A stretch of 64,000 nucleotides of DNA from Membranipora membranacea (Eukaryota > Bryozoa > Gymnolaemata > Cheilostomatida > Membraniporidae), in the NCBI GenBank assembly GCA_914767715.1, contig OU612069.1, forward strand, positions 9,917,387-9,981,386. Reading direction: 5' to 3'. The notes under the pieces are model-generated. The model was not told the DNA's origin and made no database searches. It saw nothing but the letters and a program-made list of their open reading frames with translations. Positions 10,042-25,000 of this stretch are shown here, piece by piece. How positions within the stretch are numbered: the stretch's first letter is position 1; every line of letters begins with the position of its first letter. The translations under genes were made by a program, and so were the position numbers.

Positions 10042-13000
10042 GTAAGTCTGAGACATCTACTGCTCGCTTATAAGACTGATATTATTCAGGGTTCTTCATG
10101 GAGTGATACAGATACAGCTAATAACGGAGATCAAGACTGATGGCTTCAACAAAAACATGAAATATTAGCTTCTATGGAATCATTCGATTGTCATTAATAG
10201 ATATAAAAGTGTATAAAATGCAATAATGTTCATAACAAAAAAGGGGCTAGCTTAGAGGGCTGAAAACGCAAACGGTCATCAATATATCTATCAGGCATTT
10301 CCTTCCAATAATAAGCCTAACTTCCAGTGTGAAATTTTCTGCCAGCTACTGTTAAAAAATTAACACAACCAAGTAAGTTTTCTCATCGCTATTCTGACAA
10401 AAGCCTCGAAACATCAAGTCTCACTTTTGGCCGTGCGAGTTTCAGACATTCACTCTACCTAAATCCTCATGCACCGCACACCATCATCATCCCTTATCAT
10501 AATAAGAACTGCCATTCAAACTGACATCAACTAGTCAAAATATTCAGGAAATCCTGATTTTGCTACTGGTTTCAATGTTATGTTCACCCCAAAATGGATA
10601 TTTCTAAACCATCTAGATCCGCGATGTTAGCATCATACACAGTTAGATAAAACTACGGGTTTGTGGAAAGGGAACCAGTGGAAGATGCAGTGATTGCAAA
10701 ATTGGATCACCTTTCCTTAGGCTATTTTTAATTTTTACCAAGCTGTGATCTGAAACTGAAAATAAATGTATGACTCACACTAAGTGTAATATATATGTGA
10801 GTAGAACGACCAGGGTGTTACATGTGTAGCTGATGGCCTTCACACAAAACGGGCAACCTAACAGTTATTGGTCATGAAGAGAGCTAAGTTTGACAAGCTA
10901 GTAACGATACCATGACAGAGCGAGGTTATATACTTATGTACCAATATCATGAGTCGGTCATGAGCTATCAGCTTGATTAGGATATTATCAGGGGCCAAAA
11001 AACTGATTATAAATAAGCCATCCTTCAAGATAATAACACAGTATTAATATTATCCTTACTTGGGAACCATCATCAGTTTAGATCACAAGTTGTCTTCAAA
11101 TAAGATGTGTCCGTTTGGGAATGTCTGCTTACTCTTAACTTTACTTAGCAGTATTACCAGAGACCATAGATATATCTATAGTCTCTGGTATTACGGACTT
11201 TCCAGAGCGCATGTTCAGTGTGATCCAACTTTCAGTTCCAGCAGGCCACTGGACAAAATTGCAGTATTAATATTACTGATAATGGTTAAACCTGCTGTTA
11301 TGTTGGCCAATTTCCACAATATAAAACTATTTCCACATTTTAGGATCAATTAAAACTCCAACACTTTATCTGTTATGGTATTTGGGACAGGGCAGACACC
11401 CATCTATTAATGATGATGGTGTAATCTGTAGTCAGACAAACTTGTAGACACTTCCATACCTTTGATGAATCTATGAGCCATGTAGGTTACAAGTCATTAA
11501 TTACTAATACCTTGAAGGATTAATGTATCGCTGGTTTGACTGCTTGGTGACATCTGAAGGATTAATGTCAGTCATTAAACCCACCCCTCTATTGTTTCTG
11601 TAAAGGCACAGGTGCTTGCAAGGGTTTGACTGCTTTGTGAGATGGGAAATAATCCTTTATTAATTGGGACAGTGGAGTGTATGTAGGGGTGAACCAAATC
11701 ACACACAAATTCACTATAAGCGAAAGATCTGACAGTTATTACTTGGAAGCATCAAATTGATGCTACAAAAACAATTTCTACTGCAGGCACACCAGCTTTT
11801 TATTTCTCAATCATCCCCTTTGAGATAATAAAGGTCCATACATACATACAAACACAACACTGCAGCACTGGGAAATCTTCTCACCGTTCCTACTGGCTAA
11901 TGCTTGTATTCCCCTCCCCTAGTGGTTTGTCTACATCCGTCCCTTACTTTCCTAGTAGTGCCGGGTGACTCCCAAGAGCAGGAGTATTGATGACAAAGTT
12001 TTTTGAAGTTTGTATGATTTATGGATGGATTATTGATTAATTTGAGAACTAATTGATCTCCCAGTCAGTTGCTGCTCCTTTTTGTGCCTGCATATTACAA
12101 AAAAAAACTAGACGTTAGACAGGCTGGGTTATATGTGTCCTTTTATGTTTGTGCCAGAAATACTCCCTAAGTTTAAAACATTTGGGTTTTTATCTTCACG
12201 ATAGACTAGTAATTTGGCTAACAAAAATGCATTATTGTCTGGAAGTCTACAGCATTGATTCAGCTAGCCTGCCAAATGTTGTCTGGTTCACAGCGTTTTA
12301 CTACTTCAAAATAGGTTTGAATATTTCTCTGACATTTTGACTATCTTGTCTTTAAAATATGATTGATTAATTGCCAAAATTCAACCATCCAGTAATTAAT
12401 CATTTTGCATAATAACCAACTTCTGTTACCAATGGTTACTGTATATACAACACAGGAGAAGATTGAACATTTTAATTCACAGCTTAAATTTCAATCAAAC
12501 AATATGTAAATCAACAGACTATCAATTAATTGAAGCAACTTTCACTTGACTAACTAAACGGATCTCTAGAAAACAGTTCCCTCTTCCAAGATAAAAACGC
12601 GTGTCAGGCTTGATACTTTTGGAATGTTATATATTCGAGACGAGACATGAAGATAGAGCACTATACAATATCTATATGGTAGGCGGTTGTTGCCAATTTT
12701 TGCTGATATGATAAAGCTGAACGCTTTTAGCTCACAATGCCCTTGCCACCGTTTCCTGGCAAATTTGCAGTTTGGGCGTTTTCTGAAGCAGGAAATGCAA
12801 CAAGGCCTATACTATATGAAAGATTAGCGTGCTATGTCTATGTGTAGGGTTGCAACAACAACTGCCGCCAAATAACACAGGGTGTTGGCCAGATGACAGC
12901 TAGCAAGTGAGGCATTAGACTCCACTGACTCAGGTGTAAAAAGATCCAGCTATCCTTCTCCGGAATAGTTTAAAGGGGTATTTTTTACAAAAATTTTGCA

Positions 13001-16000
13001 ATACTAAGCATTGGCATTTACCCAAAAGTTGGCTGACTTCATCGATATGTGATGGGTGCTCATAATTGGCAAAAAGGGCGGACAAACTTACTGATAGGAT
13101 CTCAATCTTGATGATAAAGCAATTGTTTTGTTGGCTAACAAGCTGACTTTTTTACTCCAGCCCTTATTCCTTGCCATCAGATACATAGTAACGTCATAGC
13201 GTTAACACACCCAATGACATGTCAGGGGAAACAACTCCTAGCCAGAAAATTACAAATATTTCCACTCTCTCACCAGAGAGGGATACTGGGTTCCCTCGGG
13301 AGCGATAGAATTGGGGATGTCATAAAAAACTAGCATATTTTTCATTTTACACGGACAAATTATTTTGCCCACAATAACATACCAAACATGAATATACAGT
13401 CTTTTCGGGTGGTTGTTCAGTCAGGCAGCCATTGTACTTGTTGTTGGACAGAGTTACGGACGTACCTATATGGTGAAAGCACATGTGAACACCCACAAAG
13501 CAAATCAAGACACTGCTATCTCAGACATAAAGGGCAATTAATGTAACGGCTAGACTTGCCCTTGTATTTTTTACGAGATCGCAATCTTTAAAAAGCTGAA
13601 AGTGTGCCTGCAAAATGTCAATCTGAGCAAAACTCATATAATTCAGCCTTGTCAGGGTTTATGACCAGCGATAATTAAAAACCTTCCCTGAAACCATCAG
13701 CTTAGGCCTCGAGTGTGTCAATCCAGAAAAATAGACATAAAAACTGTCCCTTTTTTAAACATTTTAGTTATTTTGATCATAAAAAGTGCTCTTGAGGTTA
13801 ATGGGCACTGTAATTATAATACAGTTACACCTATTACCTATACTGTGTGGTTACTGTATTATGGCCTCATTAAACCTGTTGTTACGATGTCATATTTTAC
13901 AGTCATGTACTCTGGGCTTTACAATCACACAGTATGGGATTAATGTGTTTTTTTTTCACACATTTTATGATGAAAATCTGCTTTTCAGATCAAGTCCTGT
14001 TTGGTTGACAACCTGGTTCAGGTGCTGTTCGGTGTGACCTGTTTATTTGAGAAATTGAAGACTTTACCAATCTTACTTGATTGCAATAAGATGCCTGTTT
14101 GTTTATGAGTGATTCAGACCACAGTTTCCATTAGCAACTTTCACAATAAAATGCTGCATAATTAATTTAAAAAACAGGCAGTACTTGGACCGAAGTACTG
14201 TGGTTTGTTCCAAAAACAACAAATAAAGGTGCTAAATATTGTTGATTTCCAAATTTGGAATATCTGCAAATTCATTTCACCATCGAGGGTGTTCCAAAAA
14301 CGTGATCAATACATTGCAGAGTAATTAAACAAATTTGAATATTCAATACCTGTCCATATAGGCACCAACTCCCACCATCAAAAACATCTTTGGAAATAAA
14401 TCATTGATGACTGTCTAACATTTTCATACCTGTAGTGATCTTTATCTAAATCCTACTTCTCTCGTCCCAGGGTGCACCTGTGAGGTAACATGAAGGTCAC
14501 AGATAGAAAGCTTTACTACTCCCCCCTATCTACATCACATACCTGACGAAACCTCATCAAATAAAAAACGCAATTCGTAACAATTTCATAATAACATGTA
14601 GGCCATCATTATTGATGACATTTAGAATTGATTGCTAGAAATTACATGAATGTCAAAATTTGTGGTTAAACCGTCATAGACATCAGATCAATGATGTCTG
14701 CTGAGATGAATTAGGTAGATTGTAGGTGTAACTGTATAAGGAAATACATAACATTGGCCCTGAGGTTGCATACTCGATACAAACACAGTCTGTTTATTTT
14801 CTTTTTGTAAATTGCACTTTGATGGGCTGAGGTGAAAACAGTATCATTTTATTCAAATTTAGTTGAAAGCATGAAAACAGCTAGCTGGGTAGTAGGAGGC
14901 CAACTCAGGACCTGAAACTGATCTTTCAGCCTTGGAGCAATGAACACCTGTTATCATTATGTGTGAAATCCTCAGGTTCTGCGGTTTACATTATGAAAAA
15001 AGAGAGACAACTCCAAAGATTATGATGTCAACTGCACAAAATAAAACAGATTTTGGCTCCCTGTTATTGTTGAGAAGAAATATGAATCGAGGAATACTAT
15101 TGGACACCAATAGCCATCGGGCAGCAGCATTTCACAACCTATAGTCAAAAGCAAATGTTATAAAGACTGTCTTATGTGGTACGTTAAATTCATCAAAAAA
15201 AAGACACAAAATCCGGCTAGTTATAAGAGCTTCTAGGTAATCCGCATATAGCCTGCAGGCAGGAGATCTGATAACCTCATTATTGCTTCTATTAATACAA
15301 TGTTATTAGGTGTGATTGTGTCCCCTTACTCCGCTGCTGTATCAAATTATTACGAATAGGTAGACTGTATTACAGAAATAATTCATTGAAGTGGGGTGGT
15401 GGTTGGTGGGGGGTTGATGTTTGGCACAGGCATTTGACAGGCAACACGGACTACATTTATAGTATCATATTTAATACAAAAGCGTCAACTATTGCTGATC
15501 GCTCCCAAAACTTTCCTATGCATATGGAGGACAAATTTACCCACAAATCTTCCTCAACAAATGAGGTGACGCGGAACCCTTTTTCATTGCAAAATCATAG
15601 AGGTAGAAAAACAAGAAGAATAGAGTTACAAGGCTAGGTGTCAATGTAATGTTGGTTAATCAGCGTCACCTGACTAGTGACACATGATCAGCGACAGACA
15701 CGAGTCGGTGCTCCGATCTCTTATTACTAACTGATCCTCACACCCTGACCTGCTGAGGTCGAGGTGTGAGCTGGCGAAGACGATGTTGAAGAGTTACAAC
15801 CACTGAACTCTCTCTCCCTCTCAGGAAGGGAGGAGGGGTGAAGTAAATAAGACAATAAGATTGCAAAAAAGTGATAGAATCGGCTGTTATATCGGAGCAG
15901 GATAATATCATAACCTTATGTCCTCGTCAATATTGCAAATATTCATAAGAGAGAACATTATTATTGGTACCCGATTATAAACAGTATGCTTGGTCATTTT

Positions 16001-19000
16001 GAGCAATGACCTCCTGTTGGTCACGCTGGGGGTGACCATTTCAGCGTATTTTGACTTCATTTCTGCGAGAAAAAGATTACCCAGGCACCCAAAATATAAT
16101 AAATCCCTCTTTATTTCAAATCAAACACTTTTAGGATTTTCAGCTCTCAATCGTCCAGGGTAAGAAGTACAGACTCTGTGAGATAATACCTCCTGCACCC
16201 GAGAGTTATACCTCCCGCACCCGAGAACAACCTCCCGGGCCTCTCGACCACCTGTACTCTGTGTAAGCAATTAGGGTGCAGCTACTCTGCATTGGTCTCC
16301 TAGATATCAGGCTTACAAAGCCCTACAAACTTTGGATAAACTACTATGACATTCACACAGCTCTGAATTGTTTTTAAAATTTAATCTGCAATAAAGCTGT
16401 GACATTTGTAGTATATTGTTGAAATTGGTTGTCAGCAGCGGAATAAATGTATTACATTGTAGCTGCTGGGAATCTATAAATGTGATTTAGCTTTGCATTC
16501 ATGAAGTTGTGTTTGAATGGAACACAACTGGATTGCTTTAATGGGTTAATAATGCCCTCTTGAATTAGGCTAAGCTAGGATATACATTAATTAAGCCAAA
16601 GACTTTACAACAAAAGAAGTGTTCAATATGCATCAATACATGTTACACAACACAATGTCAGGACCTGGTCGGATTACCATACACTGACACTGTAATAATG
16701 CTGTTTGGAGTTGCCATTTTTGATTATAATTTCATGTTTCAAATGTCTCGGATTTTTATTTTGCCTTTTGTACAATGCTTGTTAGGGACGGTAATGGACT
16801 TGTATTTTGATATTTTTATGCAGTTAGGCATGGTTGCCTTTAGGCGCAAACAAACAAGATCACAAAAGATTCTATTAGGTTGTTTTCTGATTTTAATGGC
16901 GCTGCTATTTCCGACAGGAATTTAATCAAGGGTCTCCGCTTCGATCAAAGGTCCCTGTTCTCCTATCCCAAGTTCCACAGACTACCTTTACCCTACCTTG
17001 GACCCATAGTGTATGACATCGTGAAATAATTCAAATATTTCTATATTTGAGTGAGAGCCAAGTTATGACTTCAGATAACTTGAACTTTAAAAATATGCGC
17101 TGCCGATTTATGAAGGAAGTTAGGAATCAAGGTCCAGTAGTTTCCAATGAACTTTTATCTCAGCTATGGTCATCATTTACTGAATCATTACCTGCTAATA
17201 GAATACTACAGGGTTGAAAGGCTTGTTTCAGCGACATTAAATAGAGACAAAAGTAGCACCCAAGGAATTTTGTAGTCAACACCCAAAAAAATCACCGTAT
17301 CAAAGTCCACCTGAACCTGCTACCCTGCTTTCTGGGACTAAATTTTTACATGGTAATAAATAACAACAAAATGTTGTTAACAAACCACTATCAGTAATGG
17401 TACAAGGACATTTCATGTTTTGCTAATTTCTCTTAATTAATTATTCAAGGTAGAGAACATTAATGGCTAGAAAGAGACAGGTTTTTTTTGGATTTGCATT
17501 TACAGGTTGACGCCTTTGGTTGAGTTTTAGTCTAGCATATTTCATCTTAGAAAATTGTAACTCTTATCTAGAACTCAGAATAGAAAGGATAAACACAAGT
17601 TGTAGGCTTTTGAAGTTAGTTGTCATCAAATCCGTTTAGGAATAATAAAAACACATTGGACAACCTGTTATATTTCAAATGCACTTATTCATACAGCTTC
17701 TTAGCAGTGGGATTAAAAACGTAAAGCTTAGACCCCAAGCGCAGCTAATAGATGAAAAGCCATATTATGACAACAAGAAGGGCTTAGGGATCAATTACAG
17801 ATGTTTTGGCAGTTTTAATACTCGGATAGGCTGGATTCTTGTATAGACAAAATATAGACGCAGCTCCCCTTCACAAACGTAACAATCTAAGGATTACCCA
17901 TTGGGCAAACTTCACTGTAGCACTAACACAACTCCGTGAGATGCATATTGTCATTCAGCGACATATTATTTTTATGTAATTTTCGTCAGGGAGTTACTCT
18001 ATAAAGAGTCAGGGAGTCACTCTATTTAACGTATGTCTAGTAACTTTTAGAAGCTGGTCTAGCCACGCAATGCAGCATTACTTTACTAGCAGCTTGTTTT
18101 AATCTGGGTAGTAAAATTGTGTGAGAAATAAAGAGAAAATACAATTATCACATAAGATTGATTTTAGTTTTGCTCATGCATTTTATTCATACATTCCTAA
18201 GGCGTTGAAAAATTTTAATTTGTGTTTAAAGTACTGGAATATATTTCACTTTGATCACTTGAATCAAATTTACTTGAAACACTGCATAATCTGTCACACA
18301 TTTCAATTCAATAATAAAATTTAAATCCTTGATTACATTATAATCTGAGCATCGGTTTGACCCTTTGCATTGGCTATCAGTTGAAGAGGTCAACGCCTTG
18401 TAGACCTGAAAGATACCTGACATATTAATAAATAAGACATAATTAATAAGACATAATCATTGTGTACATTGACCATATCTATCCATACAAATCCTGATAA
18501 ATCTATAAAATTATCAAACAATAGTCAATGGAAGACAGTTGGAGTGTAGCTCCTCATTGTGTACTTGTCTATACTTGTGACAACTTCCAAAGCGTGTTTC
18601 TCAAGCTGTAGTTGCTGGACATGACAACAATCACCTCATTTGATCTCGAATTGGTGCCCCTGTCCATGAAGGGAGGGTGGGACCTGCTTGGACCACCCTC
18701 CCTGCTCCAAGTTAGCGCATCAAGTTTGAATAGGACAAGTCAAGTAGTATCCAATCATGCACCTCTCTGGAATTCCCAACTTTGTAAGCTGATCCTGAAT
18801 TGTGGGAACGGATTGTTTCAATCAGTCTAATCAGCTGATGGCCCATACCCTACCTATCAGGAAACTTGGGTGTCTTTGTGATATCATCAATCTCACGATA
18901 CTCCGCTATTTACAGATAAATCATGCTGTTTTTATTGCTCTCTCATTGATAAAACTGGATTTATTATGTCCTGTAATTAATTAATCAGTAATTGCAATCA

Positions 19001-22000
19001 CTATTTACTACATTTTGATCGTTCACCCATGAAAACCAATTAACAATAAAATTACATTCAAATCAGAATGAGATCCTAAATGGTTGTAAGTCAAAAATTT
19101 AATTTTGGTGATTCATGACAACAACGCAGGTTAATGCTCTGCTCCAGGTGTTTTATAGGGGAAATAAAATATGTCATTCAACTTCCTAAACTCAATTTGG
19201 GTTTATCACTTACTCAGGGAGATAACTCTGAATTGTGTGAAGATTCAGTTTGTATTGTCCTTGTTGTTTTACTAGAAACATAATGGTATTTATGTTGTTA
19301 CCGATGGGCTCCCTAAACTTGACAGATTTGTGCTAAACCACTTAATCACTTTCCATCACCAATACAAACACATGTCTGATCATTCATTTAAAAATTGAAT
19401 AATGAATAAATAATGAAGAGCTTTTTAAGTCTGTGCTAAATTTCACCAACTTTCAGACCTGCATAAAAACAATATCCATCTCTAGTACTCATGGTATGCA
19501 GTTGTCACTTGTCACCAAGTTGTCGACAGACAGGTTATTTTAGTTATTTGTTGCAAATTTCTTTCATCGCTTGACCATCCAGTGCAAGTTTTGACATTGA
19601 AATCCTTGAGGATGATCTAGGCTCTATTTTTCCTACTGAGTCTCAAGATGCAGATTTGCTATGGATATGTTGTTATTTTTAGATGTTGAATAGCTAACCT
19701 TGCTTCTCCGCTCCGCTAATCTCATTGAATTAAGTGTGTCGGAGGAGGCGAAATGTCTCTAAAAAGGCACATGCCGATCTATATTTGGACACTTCTGTGC
19801 AGGAGTTTATTAGGTTAGGATTCGCTAACCCTGCCTGCTTTTGGCTTCGCTTTAAGAGAGTGGTGCCTCAGGGCTGGGTGAACGCTAGCGCTAAACCCAA
19901 TGTTTACAAACGCTTATCCGTCGAGATATGCAGCGATCAAAAAAGTGAACTGCAAAATGAAGGATGAACTAAATTTGTGTTCATAAGATCTTTTGAGATG
20001 CCTAATGGGATTTATCTGACAAGGTGCCGATGTGCCATTACTGAAATGTTTCCTCGGTACCTGCCAAAGATACTAAATATTTCATCAGGAATGCCTTAAT
20101 CCCGGCATCAACAGATTAAAATTCACCGAGGCTAGAAATGCTGAATCTCTCATTGGTCCAACAAACTAAAAGTTATGGGTCTAAGCATATATAGATGCTT
20201 AGTCTGTGCTGTGTCCATGTAACAGTCTGATCACTTAACCTAGCAATATGCTTAGCCTGAGTGCATGGAACAGTCTGAACACATAGACAAGTTAGATGCG
20301 TGCTGCGAAAAAAGCTGCCAAACATATCACAGGCTGGAATTTTCAGTGAGTCCATTACAGCTTTAGTTGCTCCTCCCCATATTTGTTATCGTTTTTTTAA
20401 GGTCTCAGTCTTATTAAAAGCACTGTAGCAACCTTAAAAATAGCCTATGGGCACAGTTGAAGCTAATAGATTTACTGGAAAGCAGACTCTGCTCAACTTC
20501 AACTCCAAAACAATTTCACAACGAGGGGCCAGCTAGCCCCAGGTCTCACACTAAGTGTCCAAAAATGTCCCTTAGAAATGTCTCACCCAGGGTCAGTATT
20601 AGTGCACTGACGGTTAATCAATAATCCTTTCTGTGTAACGGCTCATAGCATCTCATTACTAAACAGATAATCCATGGCTTATTATGTAATAGAAGCCCCA
20701 AACTGATAGCCATTCCTTCCTTTGTGCTACTATTTAATAGACAGAAATACTGGGCAGGGATAATACCTAAATAATTACTCATTAATACATCAGCGAGCTG
20801 TTGGTAGATAAAAATAGGCTCCAGCTAACGATGACTACAAGGCTTGATGGAGTGGGAATAGATGGCTGGATTGTTTGTGGTGGTGCTCATGGTGGCATCA
20901 AATGCGGTCCACAGTTGACTTCTGTTTTTGGTTTCGATTTTGCAAAGGAAAATAAATATATTGAAATTCTTCAAACCACCACATCAATTTATTTTGTGCC
21001 TTTTTGGAATTTTTTCAGGAAAACCCACAACAAATTTAATGATAGATTCTGTGCCTCCACTGTAGGGACATGATATCACTAGTCTTAAATTCCTATCTTT
21101 CAAGTAACTGATTTCTATGAGTCATTTGTAGTTGTTTGCGTTTTTTGTCTCGGATGATGAATTGTGGCCGAGTGTTTGGCCAGTCTTTATCCGCCGACAC
21201 AAAAGCAAACAGATTGATTTGAGATTCAATATCACAGAAACGGCTTAGTGCCCTTCAATACAAGAGTATCATATGCCCAAAGCCTATTGTTTTAACTCCT
21301 CACGCAACACAATGGAATTCCTCCCAACAAGCTCCTTGAAAAACTAAATACTTTATTTGATCATTGTATCTGTATCGATTCATAATGCTACTGACTGATG
21401 ATACCTTTTTTATTAGCCCTATATCATTACCTATAGTGGTAGTTAGAATATTATTGTGAATTGTTGCGGTTGAAATGTTGGTCAAAACTGCTTGATAGAA
21501 TTTTAATGATTTTTGTTTAGTTTTGAAATTTTTGAGCTTGGCTTGAATAATTATCATAATTTCCCTTGTACCCTGGGTTCTCAATAATAAAAACGCTTAG
21601 TTTGTTTTTCATACCATCAAGATCATGAAATAACAATTAGCACAGTAATATGGTAAGCTACAACACTGTAATCACTATCCAACATCTACCTTCCTACCAC
21701 ATGTCTGCTGTACTCATTTACCACTGTAGATATTGTCCCCACATAATGCCATAATCAAAGATTATAAATACTTCATTGCCATAATGGTTATATCCAGGAA
21801 ATACCTTCACTCTTCTCTGATGGTCTCCGCTGCCTCATGTCTCTATCAGTAAAACGTGCTCTGCTGTCTTTCATCACACATAACCACTGACTATACAATT
21901 TCTACTGTCTATCTACTATCTACTATCTACTATCTATTATACTACAGTCACCACCATATTGCAAAACCCCTTTTCAATTTGAAGCTGTTCTAGTGGTCAC

Positions 22001-25000
22001 CAAGCTTTCAATAAAGCCTAAGAAAGAACAAGTTTATAATTTTCCAGTGTTTTCCCCTGTACATTGGCACATCTTCAGGATGACATGCCTCAAAATCTTA
22101 CTGACTAGTGCAACAGTGTAATAAGCGTTACAGCCCAACATTGTTGTAGTATCACAGTATCTCAATATAGCCTTTTCTTTATTCCGATAGATGGAAGCTT
22201 GGTGTTGTGTAAGTTTACGAATCACTCGGAGTCACAGCGAGTGTCCTGCTGCTCACACGACACGGAGAGAGAACTACTGGAGGCTGCTAGCGTCGAGTAC
22301 ACCACGATGCTCGTACAACAAACAGATGAGGTCAAGGCTCAACTTACTCCCGGAGCTGGACTCAAACGTGAGTTTATTACTATCCAGCTTGTAGCATCTC
22401 ATCAATTGTTTAATTTTGAAGGGAGGGACGAATTACCTTGCTTTTTCTTTTGCTTTATATTACAAATTTTTCCCGTGGAAGGAGCAAATACACAATTTTT
22501 TGGAAATTTCAATAGAGTTATGAGTGAATGGCCTTATCGGCATAGGGAATATCTACCCAAGCATGCCTCTTTGGATGCGGGGTTAGATTTTTTATTTTCA
22601 TCTCGCTGCTGTAGTGGATCGCTAACCTCGTCACGCCACTACTTTTTTGTAGCCGCGTGACGATGTTAGTGGATCGCCACTTGAGTGATTCTGGAACTTG
22701 AATCCAAAATTTTTTTGGTTGGCCCTCCTAAAATTAATTCTGGCAATGAGAAGTAATTTGAGGATGTTTCATAAGAAGCTGAATTTAGTCAGTTGACTGG
22801 ATGGAGACCCAAAGAGATTACATCACAGAACCTGTACACAAAGTCACACCCATTTCAATTTCTATCCTGTATATGGCTCTTAAACTTTGCATAAAAATTT
22901 ACTATATAAGTCCAGAGTAAAAAACGGCCTCCATGGTTGATGATTAATTTGAATTTTCAATGAGCAATTTGCATGATGTTTATTAAATTAACCTACCTGT
23001 TCTGTGTTTGTGCCAAAAATCTCACTTTTTGTCAGCTTCATTACGCACAACTTTACATTTTTGTTGTTTTCCTATTGTCAATTTGTAAAAACTCAAGAAA
23101 TTGACTAACAACTTAGGAAACGTGGTTATATCAGGAAACAGTGCGATAGTTTAGTGCTCAGAAGTTTTAAACCTCGGGGTAACCTACTTTTTGATGACGA
23201 ATATGAAGTGTTTGTTACCGAGATCCGCTTGGCAAAGTTCAAGGTAAATTGTAGTTGGTTCAGATTGTCCTTTTTGGATCTGGTTCTCAAGGATAAAAGT
23301 TAAATTGGCTGCAGTGATGTGGAGATTGATGGTGTTGATTTAAGTAATGTGGTTGTCAGGTAGCGTCAGGGCCCTGGTGAATCGGCCATGTGATAACATG
23401 ATCTCCTACCGCTTGTCCATCTATCAGTAACACCAGATAAGACTGCAGCACTTTTACCAAAGTGCAAGACAATTAACACAGCTGTGCAACAAGTTTATTG
23501 ACACAAGCATAGATAGCTCAAGCAATGAACTCCCTCTCCCTACTGTATCTTCATTGACTAAATACTTAGAAAGAACTAATACTGGTTAGAGCAGAGTTAC
23601 AAAAAAAAGTGGGACAACTCCACAGAAGATTTCATTACGGGCCATTTTTCTAGGGTGATGAGACAATGCAGTGATAGGCCCACTTACTTTCTGTTGAAGC
23701 TGTGAAGCACACGATACCTAATGACAACTCGACTCATCTGCTTAGGTATAATAACACCACTTGTCTTATCTATATGTAAACACACAGTATTGAGCTCTGC
23801 GTCAATATCCAGAGATAACTCCGACTTTGTGACTCTGTACGGCTAATCGATCTGTACAGCCAGGAAGGGGGGGGGGAGGGGGTCCCACCCTCCGACTTTG
23901 TACAGCTAATCTATCTGCCCAAGTGCTGCATCAGTATGTCATGATATCATCCATGATCAACAGTGGTACATGAATACTACTCAAATAAGTTTGGAAGGAA
24001 TTCACCTAGGAATATTTATGTTCCTAACAGCCCTTAAGTAGCTACAGTTTAGATATAAAATGTCTGAAGGATGGGGATGGTCGGTTAGTGAACATCTCAG
24101 TGATAGTACTGGTGGGGAGGGGGGGGGGGGGAGACATTGATGTATTGAGTGGCAATTCAAAAAAGTTTATTTCCTCAGTAAAGACCATAGCGTGCTAATT
24201 CAAGTTCATTTTTTAATTCAAATTGTTGCTAATGTTTCCTAAACTACAAATACAAGTCCGTAATGAGATGATGACAATTTTCCCACGCTGCAATGCAGGT
24301 TGTATTTCTGTTATTATTTGTGTGGCTTTTCTAGTTAGGTGCAGTATCAGTTTATTGAACAGAAGTAACCAAACTTCACCTACTCACTACCCTGAGTCAA
24401 TGAGTGCTTCAATTATTAAACACAATAACTCTGATTCGATGGTTGATTGAATAGTGCTAAACTTTGATTTTCCCCTTTTGTATATGGGAGTGATGGTTAT
24501 GATCGTTAGACAGAAATCTTTTGTCATCCTTTTATAAATCACTGATTAGTCTGAGAGGTTCAATTATTATCCTCAAAAATAATCCATCTTCTATTCGTAT
24601 CCTTATTGAGTCCGTGAAGGGATGTGATGAATCCAATGTCTACATGTTGGATAAAACCAAGCTACAATGAGAACTGCATTTTTGTGCTCAAGGTTTATTG
24701 AATTTAATATTATCACAGAGTAAGGATATGTCCTTCTCTGTAGTATAGTATCAGTATTTATAATCTTTGATATTATGCAGCAAACTATCATGATACAACT
24801 TTTAGTTTGGTTGATTTTGAAGGAGAGGAAAACCACCCTATTTCCACGTTATTGTCAAACGCCTGTGTTACATTTCGACTTTCTGTGCTAAGGTCTGTAC
24901 GCCTGACATTAATGCAAGGTTGCAGCAGAGTCAATAATGTACAGATTTCACAATACGTGTGCGACCTTCCATTTTAAGACCAATTTATAGGTGCTACTGG

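Larger units (their letters stand above)
10042..22190 (+). other. Glypican intron 1 (12.1 kb)
   Basis: No coding exon could be supported. Listed inside it are a 36-bp palindrome (11155-11190), a hairpin (15737-15770), a C-rich triplicated motif (16187-16250) and a 7-bp tandem repeat (21907-21934). An ATATGGTGAAAGCA segment near 13468 recurs at about 42803, suggesting a dispersed repeat. A first intron this long could hold enhancers, but none can be identified by eye. Confidence 0.6.

Noticed and set aside
16698-16925. Hydrophobic 75-codon frame in glypican intron 1
   Set aside because: Hydrophobicity follows from T-rich sequence. There is no splice partner or start context, and it is no longer than chance frames nearby.
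19734-19967. 77-codon frame in a locally GC-richer patch
   Set aside because: It reads like coding sequence for short stretches only. There are no splice sites in phase with neighbours and no known motif.
22199-22660. 153-codon open frame on the plus strand
   Set aside because: Only the first part (to 22367) is real, as glypican exon 2. The rest reads through a good GTGAGT donor into intron sequence.
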